A DNA stretch of 64,000 bases from Nigrospora sphaerica (taxonomy: Eukaryota > Ascomycota > Sordariomycetes > Amphisphaeriales > Apiosporaceae). Shown in pieces: positions 34,974 through 46,084 of the stretch (position 1 is the first letter of the stretch; each line of letters begins with the position of its first letter). Where the stretch lies: the NCBI GenBank assembly GCA_018287875.1, contig JAGVVL010000002.1, positions 1-64,000 on the forward strand, in the 5' to 3' direction. The position numbers and the translations under genes were made by a program. The notes below the pieces were generated by a model. That model ran no database searches. It worked only from the letters and a program-made list of their open reading frames with translations, and was not told where the DNA came from.

Positions 34974-36231
34974 CTAGAGACCGGCTGCTTTCCACCCATT
35001 CCGGATATTCTGGCTAGTAAGGCCGGCTAAACGAGCCTTCTGATAGCAGGCAAGGAAATTTCGCTTGCCAACTACCGTTGAGTCCGTTAGCTGAGTTAGA
35101 AATCCGAGCTCTTTCCGGTACGCCGATTTCAAAGCACTGAAAACGGCTAAATCGAGCGGTTAGAGGACGTGAGAGGTATAAGGGGGCAAAAAAAGAAGAT
35201 AGATCCGGTTGGAGAAGCATTCGAACATGAAATCAGTCGTTGTATGGCTTCCATGGCCGTCTATAATAAGTAGGCGGTACTCGGAAGGGTCTCTGGGGGC
35301 GGTATTCGGAATGAAGACTTTCTTAAGCCACTCGAGCGCTGTTTGGTCTGTAACCCATCCATTTTCGGTTGCAGTGAACTGCCAGCCTCCAAATTGGCTT
35401 AAATTAACCGGGAACCATTGCTGTTAAACCGTCTTGCCCTTAAAAATGACCAATGGGGGCAGGGTATGGCCCTGGGCGGAGATGCATTCTATAAAGGACG
35501 TCCAAGCACAAGAACCAGGCTGTTTCTTTCGGATTAAGCGTTTTTCGGAACCTCCTATCACTAGACCGTTCGATCCAGCACCTTCTAGGAGTCCTGCTTC
35601 ATCCATGTTGTAGCGGTTAGCCGGCTTCACCCTCTGGATCTCCGGCAGCTGAAGATATCGGAACCATGGACGAATTACCTCGACTAAGGCGCTATTAATA
35701 CGCTGCGAGTCAATGGATCGACTCTTCTAGACCTGTACAGCTGGGTTCCTGCGTAGGAAGGCCTGCAGCCACCTCTTTCCGAGTGGCTCGCTATCGCCCT
35801 GAGCCCGGAGGATTCGTTCGGCGAACTCCTTGACTTGGGTGTGTGAAGGCGGAAGCCTAAGGGCAGCTTGGGTCAGGATCCAAGTCGTAAGTAACTCTTC
35901 TTAGACCGGTCTGAGCCTCTGTTGGTCTGCGAAGGCTTCGGGTCTAGGTTGATGACCTTTAATTCGGTTCTGTAGTGTTAACTTCGGTATACCGTAATCT
36001 CGAGAGGTCTGCTTGATTCCACCCCCTGCTGCGATAGCAGTTAGGGCTTGTTGAAGTTCAGCTTCTGAATATTGTTTCATAATAAGAAATGAAATGTAGA
36101 TACTAAGTTTTACACAGATTGAAGCCAATTTACTGAAGTAAATTTAAAAAGAAGTCGAGGGGCTGGAAATTCGGTGGCTGGTTTTTGGGGGGCCCAAATG
36201 TGGGGGGGGCCCAAATGGGGGTCCTCGAACT
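34971..36231 (-). mobile_element. Fot1/pogo-like DNA transposon, 3' end lost
   Basis: The intact end is on the right. On the minus strand the element starts AGTTCGAGGACCCCC, next to a TA (36232-36233), and contains a doubled CCCATTTGGGCCCC-type motif within 50 bp. The transposase reads leftward and stops being recognisable at about 34985, where LINE family 2 ends. The left inverted repeat is not present. Confidence 0.8.
34985..36080 (-). pseudogene. Fot1/pogo-like transposase with stops
   Basis: Starts MKQYSEAELQQALTAI, a Psq-type helix-turn-helix (IKQTSRDYGIPKLTLQNRI), then the CENP-B-like region, then the DDE domain: RYNMDEAGLLEG (first Asp), LLIIDGHGSHTTT (second Asp) and LLFLPPYTSHVL-PLDLAVF (block before the third). 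Stops at 35901, 35424 and elsewhere replace Gln/Arg positions. These transposases cut and paste at TA dinucleotides. Confidence 0.85.
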
Positions 36232-36243
36232 TATTATTCTATA

Positions 36244-38890
36244 GTGAGGCGGCATACCTACCACAGCCAGGGCAACTCGAGACACCAGAAGAAATCGATA
36301 GCTACACCGAGACGTTAACTAAGGAGCTAACACGGATAGCCGACCTAGTTGCCCCCCTCCGCCACTCTAAGGGGAGAGGCAAGGCCTGGTGGAACCACGA
36401 TATAAAAAGAGCTATAGAGGAGGAGAGACGAGCCCAGCGAGCATGGCTATCCGACAGGACAGACGCAGCCTGGCGAGCCCTTCGGCAAGCATCCCTTACG
36501 AAAAAGAAAACGATCCGCACCGCAAAGACAGCGACCTGGAGAGGCATGCTTCACGAGGCCTCTAGCCAGCCAGCTGGCGTCTAGAACATCGCGAGATGGG
36601 CCAGAACCGAAGGAGCCGCGCCACCGCTACCTCCAGCCGTCCCTACGCTCTACACACCGCGAGGCGAAGCAACGACCCATAAGGAGAAAACAGAGGCCTT
36701 CCGAGAGAGGTTCTATCCCCTCCCTAAGGCTACGTACACCGGCTTCCGAACAACGAACCGGCTCGCAGCGCCTCTCGATATAGACGGCAAGGTGACAGCA
36801 GAACAAGTCCAAGACGTCCTTACTAAGGCAGGCCAGTGGAAGGCACCTGGACCAGACCAGCTTCCGAACGGATTTCTCAAACGCCTAGGAAAGCCCCTCT
36901 TCCAGGCCTTGGCCTCCCTAGCGGAAGCGTGCTGGCATATAGGATACTATCCAAGAGCGTTCCGCAAAGCAGTCACCGTTATCCTCTGGAAGCCAGGAAA
37001 GCAGCCAAACGAGTACCACTAAGCCGGCGGATGGAAACCTATCGCGCTGCTTAACACTATAGGGAAAACGATCGAGAGCCTACTAGCGCAACGGCTAGCT
37101 AGCTTTGCCGAAGAGAATGGACTGCTCCCGGACGAACAGATGGGTAACCGGAAAGGCCGCTCTACGGAAACCGCGCTACGGCTGCTCACAGACTTAGTCC
37201 GCACAGCCTGGAAGCATGGAGGCGCTGCGACTCTCCTATCGCTAGATATCTCGGGTGCTTTCGACTCCGTTGACCACGATAGACTCCTCGGCAACCTACG
37301 AGCGCTCCGAGTACCTATATAGACCATTAACTGGATACGCAGCTTCCTTTCTAACCGATCCACCACACTGCTCTTCGACGGCCAGGAATCGGACGAGATC
37401 CTAGTCCCGGCAGGCGTCCCGCAGGGCTCACCCCTATCGCCTATCCTCTTCTGCCTCTATACAGCCGGTCTCTATAAGGCTCTCCGCGCTGTACCAGGGA
37501 TAGCTACTATAGCCTTCGTAGACGACACGAACCTCGTGGGCTTCGGTTTAAACCCCGAGTAGACCTGCGAGCGGCTGGAAGCCGCTCACAGGATCTGTAA
37601 GGAATGGGCAGTCAGCCACGGCATGACCTTCGCAGTCCAGAAATATCACCTAGTCCACTTCTCTCGAAGACGGAAGGGTCCGGACACGAAAATAGCCTTA
37701 GAAGGCCACGAAATCGAACCAGAAGACTCCTGCCGCGTCCTCGGGGTCCACGTGGATAGACGTCTCCTCTAGGACGTCCATATCCAGTCGATATCGAAGA
37801 AGATGGCGACGCAGGTCTATGCCCTAAACCGGATAGCCGGCTCGATATAGGGCGCGTCCCTCTAGCGAGCCCGCCAAGTCTATACAGCCGTCGTACAGTC
37901 TGCTATAGGCTACGGAGCCTCAGAATAGCACCATCATATTCCAAAAAGCAGGGCTAAGATACTAAGTGACATTTAAACTGAGTGCCTCTGTAAGGTCACG
38001 GGGGCCTTCAAGGCGACAGCAGCCACGACACTAGAAATAGAAGCCTACGTATCGCCCTTAGACGTATGGCTTAATAAAAGAGTGGCGGCTTCTAAAGAGA
38101 GGCTCCAATAGCCACGTATCGCCTCGCTTATCTAAGTAAGATGCGATAACGCAGCCCGATAGATTCTAACAAGACCGACTCGCCAGCGCAGACCGAAAGG
38201 CCCCGACGCTCCCGATCGCAAGAGGTGGCTAAACAAATGGCTAACTAGAGACTCAGCACACAAAGCTAAGGAGAGAGACTGGCTCCAGAGATAGTAACAA
38301 ACGCAGAAAAACCGAACAGCACGAGCCCCGGTAGCAACTAAGATGCCGCCAGATAAGCACGTCCTTAAGCTCTATAAAGGACTTCACAAAGCAGAGAGCT
38401 CGATCCTCGTTTAAGCGAGGACCGGCAAGATTAGGCTGCGAGACTTCCTTTTTAAGCGCAGGGTTCCAGGCTTCGACAGCCCATAGTGTAACTATAGTCA
38501 GGGTAGGGAGACCGTCCAGCATATCCTCGTTTTCTGCCCACGGGAAAAAGAAAGACAAGAGCATCTCGTCCAAGCTCTAGGAGGACCGATAGACACGGAC
38601 AGGATACTCGACACCCCCGGAAAAGCAGGAATTATCGCGAGATGGCTACTCCGCTCGGGCAGGCTGGACATGTTCCAGCTGGCGAATCAACTCATCAGCT
38701 AGGAAGTGGGCGCGCTGAGCCCGATCTCGGTATGGCAGGTCAAAGAGCAGATAGAAGCGGTGCGACGCAGCGGAACCTAGGTTTTTCACCCGGCCGGACG
38801 TCAGCCCGGAACGGTTTTCCTAGGCTAAGATGCGCAGGGGGTCCTCATGGCCTAGATAGGTCGCTAGGTGTAAGAACAATAATAATAATA
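36244..38890 (+). mobile_element. LINE family 1, copy 3 (5'-truncated, RIP-mutated)
   Basis: Collinear with copy 1 from GAGGCGGCATACCTACC to the 3' terminus and an AATAATAATAA tail (about 38876-38890). It retains the RT blocks (KAPGPDQLPNGF, LLSLDISGAFDSVDH) but has many stops, for example at 36582, 37020 and 37320, and the FADD block has become FVDD. It is inserted in a fragment of LINE family 2 that resumes in reverse at 38891. Intermediate in decay between copies 1 and 4. Confidence 0.87.
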
Positions 38891-39135
38891 ACGTGGAGTG
38901 TCCTCTACGGCCTACCCGTGGTGGGCACATATCTTCGTATTACTTCGTTAACGTGACGAAGAGCTGGAACTTCTCCGGGTTATGTACTAGCCGTTGCTAG
39001 TATTTTTGTAAGGTTGTCGGTTCGGGGTTGAATTTTAGCCATTAGGCCCGGAGCCTTCTCGTTTTCGGGCAGTGGATTAGGTGTTCCGGTGTCCGTAGCA
39101 TGCGGTAGGCGCATCGGCCGTTCTAGGAATGCCCG
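38891..39135 (-). pseudogene. LINE family 2 ORF2 C-terminal fragment
   Basis: On the minus strand: RCAYRMLRTPEHLIHC, KFNPEP, QRLVHNPEKFQLFVTLTK and YEDMCPPRVGRR, matching residue by residue the end of the family 2 ORF2 at about 34530-34740. It shows a second family 2 insertion in opposite orientation. Confidence 0.75.
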
Positions 39136-39494
39136 AAGCAACAGGTTAGTGGGAAGTGTGCAATGACGGATGGAAACGCTATTTTCTATTTGGTTGCACG
39201 AAGGATGTAAAGGGGCCTAGCGGGCGGATCAGCGATGCGTCGGCGCGCCAGCGGGAAGCGAGCACCAGGACGGACGCCGGGATAGCGAAGCGGCGACACG
39301 TTAATTCGGGGCGCCCTTACATAGAATCTAGCCGCGCCTATAGCGAAGGCATGGCTAAATTAAAGTTAAAATAAATAGTTATTAAAAGCGCATGTATACA
39401 ATTACCTCGTTCAACTTGTATTGTTATATTATAATGCTTTAACCCTTATATTATGAGAACGAGCTAGCTATAGGACTTATTATCCGATTGTGCC
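39136..39494. other. unassigned, GC-moderate stretch
   Basis: A 72-codon frame at 39156-39374 has no recognisable motif. No terminal repeats. Probably non-coding or an undetected retroelement flank. Confidence 0.4.
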
Positions 39495-39707
39495 TGTTAC
39501 AGCATGGGTATATAGGTACAAGGGCATGGGAACGCATGGACGACTTACCGCTGCCTGGCGGTACGTACCGCCGCTGGCTGGATATATTTCTGCCAAACAC
39601 TGACTGATAGGAGCTCGTTCCTGTTCTTTTCCTCTTCACCTGTAGTTTTCGCATCTCAATAGAACCCTTGGGTCATTAACAGATCCCTTGTTCCTTGAAC
39701 CGTGACA
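39495..39707 (+). repeat. solo LTR, family D, TSD GTGCC
   Basis: 213 bp, starts TGTTACAGCATGG and ends ACCGTGACA; flanked by GTGCC on both sides (39490-39494 and 39708-39712). It contains the perfect 16-bp palindrome GGCGGTACGTACCGCC. The same LTR forms the 3' end of the chromovirus at 60971-61183. Confidence 0.92.
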
Positions 39708-39970
39708 GTGCCCCAATAGCTCAACGCCTAGTTAAGCGGGGTAACGTCACGATCTCCTTATCTTAAGACACTAAGTTAAAAGCGCACCTCTTCTTAATAG
39801 ACAGAGAGGCCATAACAGCTACTATCGAGCTTAAAAACGCGGTCTTAGCTCCTTATAAGGAAGCTATAAGTGGGGACGACCTACAAACATTTAACAAAAC
39901 AGATCCGAATATAACACTTGAATTTAATCTATTAACCGCTTTAAAACCCAACACCTTTTAAAATACTCTA
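39708..39970. other. AT-rich, unassigned
   Basis: No gene. Probably decayed retroelement sequence (short Lys/Leu-rich frames), but not assigned. Confidence 0.35.
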
Positions 39971-40182
39971 ACGTAGATGTCGGGTCAGTCGTGCATGTGG
40001 GTCAGTCGTGCACTTTTCAGCACCTTGTCGATGAGTCAGTCAATTACATAACCGCAACAACTTAAATCAATTCAAACTAACCGGAATCCGAGTCTCCGGA
40101 GGTTTCTACATTCATTTTATAAGTACGCGCATTATAACCGGTGTTTCCGTATATACTACAGCGCTGTTCGTGTAGTTGCGCC
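39971..40182. mobile_element. end fragment of a Fot1-like element
   Basis: Begins ACGTAGATGTCGGGTCAGTC after a TA, collinear for about 210 bp with the complete element at 55168 (shared GCATTATAACCGGTGTTTCC). It carries the doubled motif GGGTCAGTCGTGCA. Cut off by the family B LTR at 40183; the rest is absent. Confidence 0.78.
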
Positions 40183-40512
40183 TGTGAGAGGCTGAGCCTT
40201 AAAGCACTATTAAAGGGGCCAAATGCTGTTTATTTTCTAGATGGGAAAGAGAGAAGAGAACCGTCTTCAGGAGGCCGGGCGCAGCGTCTCGTTAAATCTT
40301 GCGAGACTAGACCGGAACGTTTGGATAGGAACGTTCGGACCGGAACGTTCGGATCGGAACGTTTGGATCGCTGCTTAGCTCCCCTCTCCTAGGTCTTGAC
40401 CACTAGCCTGGCGTTCGAATGGAGAGACCTACTCGGAGCCTCATGTAAGGGGTTCGTGAGACGCTCAGGCCAGGTGCGCCTGAGCCTATCTCCCAGGTCC
40501 CAACCTGTAACA
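40183..40512 (+). repeat. LTR family B, copy 1
   Basis: 330 bp, TGTGAGAGGCTGAGCC to CAACCTGTAACA, about 95% like the copy at 58382. Contains four GGAACGTTYGG units in tandem. The flanking pentamers (GCGCC, ATTAA) do not match, so one flank was lost or exchanged. Confidence 0.87.
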
Positions 40513-40751
40513 ATTAATATGCTATTATACTTTAAAGAAGCCTTTAAAGACAGTGACTAAAAGTAAAATGTTAAGAATAAACTATATAATTTAAAATAAA
40601 GGAATCTTAACTTTAGCGTCTTTTTATAGAGTTTAAGAGGCTTGCATTAAAAAGCGAAGTCCTTAAAGTTACCCTGCCCCCCTTACTATTCTAAGGTGTG
40701 TTCCGAGAGATCTAGGATATGCTAGTAAATAACCCTGCCCCCTTGAGAGAG
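40513..40751. other. AT-rich, no gene seen
   Basis: Short strongly AT-rich spacer with two CCCTGCCCCCTT motifs; nothing recognised. Confidence 0.45.
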
Positions 40752-40845
40752 TATTATTATTATTATTGTTCTTACTCCTAGCGATCTATCTAGGCCATGA
40801 GGACCCCCTGCGCATCTTTGCCTAGGAAAACCGTTCCGGCGTCCG
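40752..40845 (-). mobile_element. inverted 3' end of LINE family 1
   Basis: Reverse complement of the family 3' terminus, including the triplet tail (TATTATTATTATTG on the plus strand). Its truncated 5' end joins the truncated 5' end of copy 4 head to head. Confidence 0.85.
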
Positions 40846-43047
40846 AATGATAAATCGGCTCGCAGCGCCCCTCGATATAGATAGCAAGGTGACAGCAGAA
40901 TAAGTCTAAGACTTCCTTGTTAAAGCAGGCTAGTGGAAAGCACCTAGACTAGACCAGCTTCTAAACGGATTCTTTAAACGCCTAGAAAAGCCCCTCTTCC
41001 AGTTCTTGGCCTCCCTAGCAAAACCATGCTGGTATATAGGATACTATCCAAGAGCGTTCTAAAAAGCAGTCACCGTTATCCTCCAGAAGCCAGGAAAGCA
41101 GCTAAATAAGTATTACTAAGCTAGCGGATGGAGACCTATTGCGCTGCTTAACACTATAGGGAAAGCGATCAAGAGCTTACTAGTGTAACGGCTAGCTAGC
41201 TTTGCCGAAGAGAACGGACTGCTCCCGGATAAATAGACAGGCAACTAGAAAGGCCGCTCTATAGAAACGGTCTTGCAGTTGCTAACGGACCTAGTCTGCA
41301 TAGCCTGGAAACATAGAGGTGCAGTAACCCTTTTACCGCTGGATATTTTAGGCGCTTTCGACTTGGTCGACTATAGAAAGCTCTTTGCTAACCTACGAGC
41401 GCTAAGGGTCCCTATATAGACTATTCGCTAGACCCGAAGCTTCCTATTTAACCAGTCTACCACGCTATTCTTCGACAGCTAGGAATCGGACGAGATCCCA
41501 ATCTTGGCAGGCGTCCCGTAAGGCTCACCCTTATCGCTTATCCTCTTTTACCTTTGTATAGCCAGTCTTTATAAGGCTCTCCGCGCTATATTAAAGATAG
41601 CTACTATAACCTTTGTAAACAACATAAACTTGGTGGGCTTCGGCTTAAACCTGGAGCAGACCTGTAAGCAGCTAGAAGCCGCTTATAAGGTCTATAAAGA
41701 ATAGGCAGTAAGCCACAGTATAACCTTCGCAGTCTAAAAATACTACTTAGTCCACTTCTCTCGAAGACGGAAAGGTCCGGATATCAAGATAGCCTTAGAA
41801 GGTCACGAAATCAAACTAAAAGACTTCTGCTGCGTCCTTAATATCCAGGTGGATAGACGTCTCCGTTAGGACGTTTATATCCAGTCGATATCAAAGAAGA
41901 TAGCGACGTAGGTCTATACCTTAGACTAGATAGCCGGCTCGATATAGTGCGCGTCCCTTTAGCAAGCCCGCTAAGTCTATATAGCTGTTGTATAGTCCTG
42001 CTATAGGCTACGGAGTCTCAAAATAGCACCATTATATTCTGGAAAGTAGGGCTAAGACACTAGGTGACATTCAAACCGAGTGCCTCTGTAAGGTCACGGG
42101 GGCCTTTAAGGCGATAATAACTACGATACTAAAAGTAGAAGCCTACGTATCGCCCTGAGACGTATAGCTTAATAAAAGAGTGGCGGCTTTAGAAAAGAGG
42201 CTCTAATAGTCATATATTACCACGCTTACTTAAGTAAGATGCGATAACGTAGCCAAATAGATTTTAACAAGACCGACTCGCCGACGCAGACCGAAAGGCC
42301 TCGACACTCCCGATCGCAATAGGGGGCTAAATAAATAGCTAACTGGAGACTCAGCATATAAGGCTAAGGAGAGAGACTGGCTTTAAAGATAGCAATAAAC
42401 ATAGAAAAACCAAATAGCACGAGCCTTAGCGTTAACTAAAATACCACTAGATCAGCACGTCCTTAAACTCTATAAAGAACTTTATAAAGTAAAGAGTTCG
42501 ATCCTTATTTAAGCGAGGACCGGCAAGATTAAGCTACGAGACTTCTTTTTTAAGTGTAGGGTTGTAGGCTTCGACAGCCTATAATGTAACTGCGGTTAAG
42601 GTAGCGAGACTATCCAGTATATCCTCGTTTTCTGCCCACGGGAAAGAGAAAGACCAGAGTATCTCGTCTAGGCTTTAGGAGGATAGGTGGACACAGATAG
42701 GATACTCGAAACGCCTAGAAAAGCAGGAATTATCGCGAGATGGCTACCCTGCTTGGCAGGCTGGTTATATTCCAGCTAGCGAATTAACTTATCAGCTAGG
42801 AAGCGGGTGCGCTGAGCCCGATCTCGGTATGGCAGGTCAAAGAGCAGATAGAAGCGGTACGACGTAGCGGAACCTAGGTTTTTCACCCGGTCGGACGTCA
42901 GCCCGGAATGGTTTTCCTAGGCTAAGATGCTCAAGGGGTCCTCATGGCCTAAATAGGTCGCGAGGTGTATTATTATTATTGTTCTTACTCCTAGCGACCT
43001 ATCTAGGCCATGAGTCGCGAGGTTTAAGAACAATAATAATAATAATA
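40846..43047 (+). mobile_element. LINE family 1, copy 4 (heavily RIP-mutated)
   Basis: Collinear with copy 1 from the RT (AATCGGCTCGCAGCGCC) to the 3' tail. Stops are dense and nearly all differences from copy 1 are C-to-T or G-to-A, for example TGGACAGC to TAGATAGC. No usable frame remains. It contains a 45-bp inverted LINE insertion at 42970-43014. Confidence 0.87.
42970..43014 (-). mobile_element. 45-bp LINE family 1 insertion with 12-bp TSD
   Basis: The inverted extreme 3' end of the same LINE family with its triplet tail, flanked by TCGCGAGGTGTA (42958-42969) and TCGCGAGGTTTA (43015-43026). This looks like target-primed insertion of a transcript truncated to its last few dozen bases. 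Confidence 0.78.
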
Positions 43048-43769
43048 CTTACGATAGAGAGCTGCGCACGTCTGTTGCCTACCGCAACAACGTAGAGGGC
43101 AGGCTTGCCAAGTCCGTTAGGCCAATCAAGGCTGGATAAATAGATGCGCTATGGATCCTTCCTCTGGATTATCAGCCGTACAGACCGTTTTCTTGGCTGT
43201 GGTGGAGTCTCTTGTAGACGAGCAGACTTAGACACAGCGTAACTGTTCCCAATACGAAGCCATAGTTCTCTTCTGTACGCAGCTTGGCAATCTTGTCCCT
43301 CTGGCCAGAGTCTTGAGGATGCAGCCCCACAATTTGCCGAATTATAAATCACATTGCACGGGCCAGTACTCTGGTCGTCGAGCTAGACGATGCTGGAGTA
43401 TTCGACAAGTCAGACGACGGCGGGCTGGGGGATCTGCAGCTAGTAGTTGAGGTCTTCAGCCCGAGGCACCTCGCGAAGTGTCGCGGACGTGGGAGTATTC
43501 TGGACTAGCTGACCTTTCTAACGATAGCATGCAGTTCGTTTAATGTAGCGATTCCGCATACTGCCCCGGAAGCATTCCAATGACGCTGCGTAAGAGGGAT
43601 ATGGATTGCTGTTGGGCGTCCTGACACATAGGATTGGATCACAAGACCGCAAAATATTCTTAGGGGTTTAAACCGGCCAGAATACTTCTGCACTGGTCAA
43701 TTAAGCCCTAAGGGGGGGTGGGGTTATCGATTCCATGGCTTGGGACGTCAGTCAAGTTCTAGTGCCTTA
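43048..43769. other. unassigned stretch between transposons
   Basis: Two short minus-strand frames (43149-43352, 43505-43693) have no recognisable family. The composition is near that of genes, so a decayed host gene is possible but not supported. Confidence 0.4.
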
Positions 43770-45702
43770 AGCTCACCCCCCCCACCAAAGAGCCAACCCC
43801 CCAAACGGCCAGAGGTCAAGATGACCTTGCAAGATGGCAACACTACGGATCAATTAAAATATCTTAACAACTATAATAACTACACATAAGTAGACTGATC
43901 TTAAGAGACTATAATGCAGTCTTCTACCTTGGAATCGACTTCTTCGTCTGATCCGTCTATACGGACAACTTTAGATTCCGCAGGGACTGTAGCCCCTGTA
44001 TCTTTAAGGGTTGACATCTCCTCCTTAACTTTACGCACCTTTAATATCGTTATAAAACGCTCTTAGGCGGTTAGCTAAACCTTACACCGTTTCTAAGGCT
44101 TCTAGAGATCTAGCGCTATAGCTAATTTATCTTGTTTATACTTTAGATTAGAGATCTTCGCGGTCGCTTAGTTTAAGGCCTTGCTAGCCTTCTTAAACAC
44201 CTAGCGTAGCGTTGCGTTATTATAGACTGGATTAACACTACTAAGGTCTCAGTGGATAACGCTAATCTAACGTGACGTCCTTAGTGTCTTAACCTTTAGA
44301 GCAGATATCTGCAATAGCAAAGAGTCCTCTCTTAGCTGCGGAATATACCAATTTAACCCCTCTAGCCCATCGCAATTATGCTGCCTCGTTAGCCGGCTAT
44401 TAAGCGGCTTGCTAGGGTCCTTTAAATAGATGCCGGTCGCTCTCCAGCTTATAGTAATATGCTTAAGTATTAAAGCCTCTTTATAAGCCTTATTTTAGGC
44501 CTTTAGAAACTCTAGCTTCTTTAAAGTCAGTGTTAAGCTAATAAGGTAGGCGTTATATAGGTATTTCAGATAAGCTCGCTTTAGCACTAAAAAAGGACCG
44601 AGATTTAATAACTATAGTATTTAAGAAGTATAAGCTAGTAAAAAGTTAAGCTAAATACGTGCCTTAAAATAGGTTATCATAGGCTCCTCAGTGTAGTGGC
44701 TTATATAGCTGTTAAGGATAAGGTGCCGCTATTGCTTAAGGTCCTTTAAAACCATTAAGGGCACGAATATTTACTTTAGCTAGTGTAATATAATTGAATT
44801 GCTAATCCAGCTAGCCTATAAGGCTTTAAAAGACTAGCTTTCAAAGTCCTACTTATCGACTTAGGAGTTAAACCACTGCTATTAAACTACCTTGCCTTTA
44901 AAAATCACTAGTAAAGGCAGCGCGCAGCTAGCGGCAGAGATTGCTTCTAAAGAGGTCGTCCACTTGCCTCGAGGCGTATCTATAGCGAAGATCTGGTTTA
45001 TAGCGGCAGGACCAATAACGAAGGGACAGTCTTTAAAGTCAATCTGAGCACCTATCTTATCGAAGTTCCAGGTGTGCTCTAGTGGGATACTAGCGATGTC
45101 TTTATAGGCCAGCCTTTCGAAGAACTCCTTAATATTAGCGTGAGAGGCGCCGTTAAGGCGCTGGAAATCCATGCCAGTGGACACCAAGGTCTTGACCTGC
45201 GGCCAGCACTTGAGGAACCGGTGATGCCAGCGTTTTCTAAGGCGGCGGTGGCTTCTAAAGGTGTTGAGGATAGACTGGGCGAATTGACGAAAGCGGCCGT
45301 GTGTTGGAGCCTAGCTAAGGCGGCCTTGAAGTAACACCCACGCTATAAGCTGGCGGTCTTGCTTCTCAGTGAGGGCATAGTGATGCTCTTAAGCATGCCT
45401 TTTAGAGGCTTGCAATTAAATCTGGCAGTTAACCAGTGCCTGGTGACATTGTATTGCTTGGTGACTGAGTGAATTGATTAACCTTGTGTCACTTGGAGGA
45501 GAGCGGCAGCCAGCTGCATTTCGTCTATCGATATTGGTGTTAAACGAAAGAGCGGAGAACGATTGTTCTCGAGATGTTAATTTCGTGTCTTTAAAATGTC
45601 TGGTTGTTTAGATAGTTGGTGTTGAAGGGCTGTGATTGCCTCATCTGTTGTCCGAAACCAGTGGCTGTTTGGGGGGTTGGCTCTTTGGTAGGGGTGTGAG
45701 CT
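43770..45702 (-). mobile_element. Fot1-like DNA transposon, both ends present
   Basis: 1933 bp between TA dinucleotides (43768-43769 and 45703-45704). The inverted ends share AGCTCAC, then ACCAAAGAGCCAACCCCCCA, about 45 bp in all with small gaps. Length and TA flanks fit the Fot1 group. A degenerate transposase reads on the minus strand. Confidence 0.85.
43900..45530 (-). pseudogene. Fot1-like transposase, decayed
   Basis: Minus-strand segments in order: TKQYNVTRHWLTARF (helix-turn-helix), HGRFRQFAQSIL and KRWHHRFLKCWPQVKT (CENP-B-like), an open part with FFERLAYKDI and WNFDKIGAQI (first Asp), ALPLLVIFKGKVV, then many stops. The later catalytic blocks are hard to see. Clearly a different subfamily from the elements at 34971 and 55168. 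Confidence 0.75.
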
Positions 45703-46084
45703 TACATCGATAATCCTCGGCGCTGCTTGGCATCTTGGCTTCAATTGGCTCCAGCGGGCCCAGGCAGCCATATTACGAAGCCAATCTCAGCGATGGGGCT
45801 GTACATCCTGGAAAACGATATGGCTTATATGCGTCACATTGTTTCTCCCTTCGCTGACCTAGACACCCCCTTTCAGTCCAGTCCCATCGTCTATCCCAGC
45901 GGCTAGACAGCCTATGCTCTCGGCCCCATAACGCCCTTCGCCGAAGGGGCGTTGTAGATCCGTGCATGTGTAAAGTACAATCAGAATGAGTCTTTTATCG
46001 TCAGCCTTGGGCGTCGCCCTACTCACGCACCCTCGGCGCCTAGCATCCCCATTCGTCTACTTGTTCGTCCCCGCGTGCGCGCAA
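45703..46084. other. upstream region of broken oxidase gene
   Basis: No gene. Composition rises to gene-like GC. An upstream in-frame ATG at 45986 exists, but the signal peptide argues for 46085. Confidence 0.45.

Noticed and set aside
39156..39374. 72-codon frame between LINE fragment and LTR D
   Set aside because: No homology recognised and flanked by transposon debris.
40752..43047. Classical twin-priming 5' inversion of one LINE
   Set aside because: The inverted part contains the 3' tail itself, so it comes from a second 3' end and not from the 5' portion of the same transcript.
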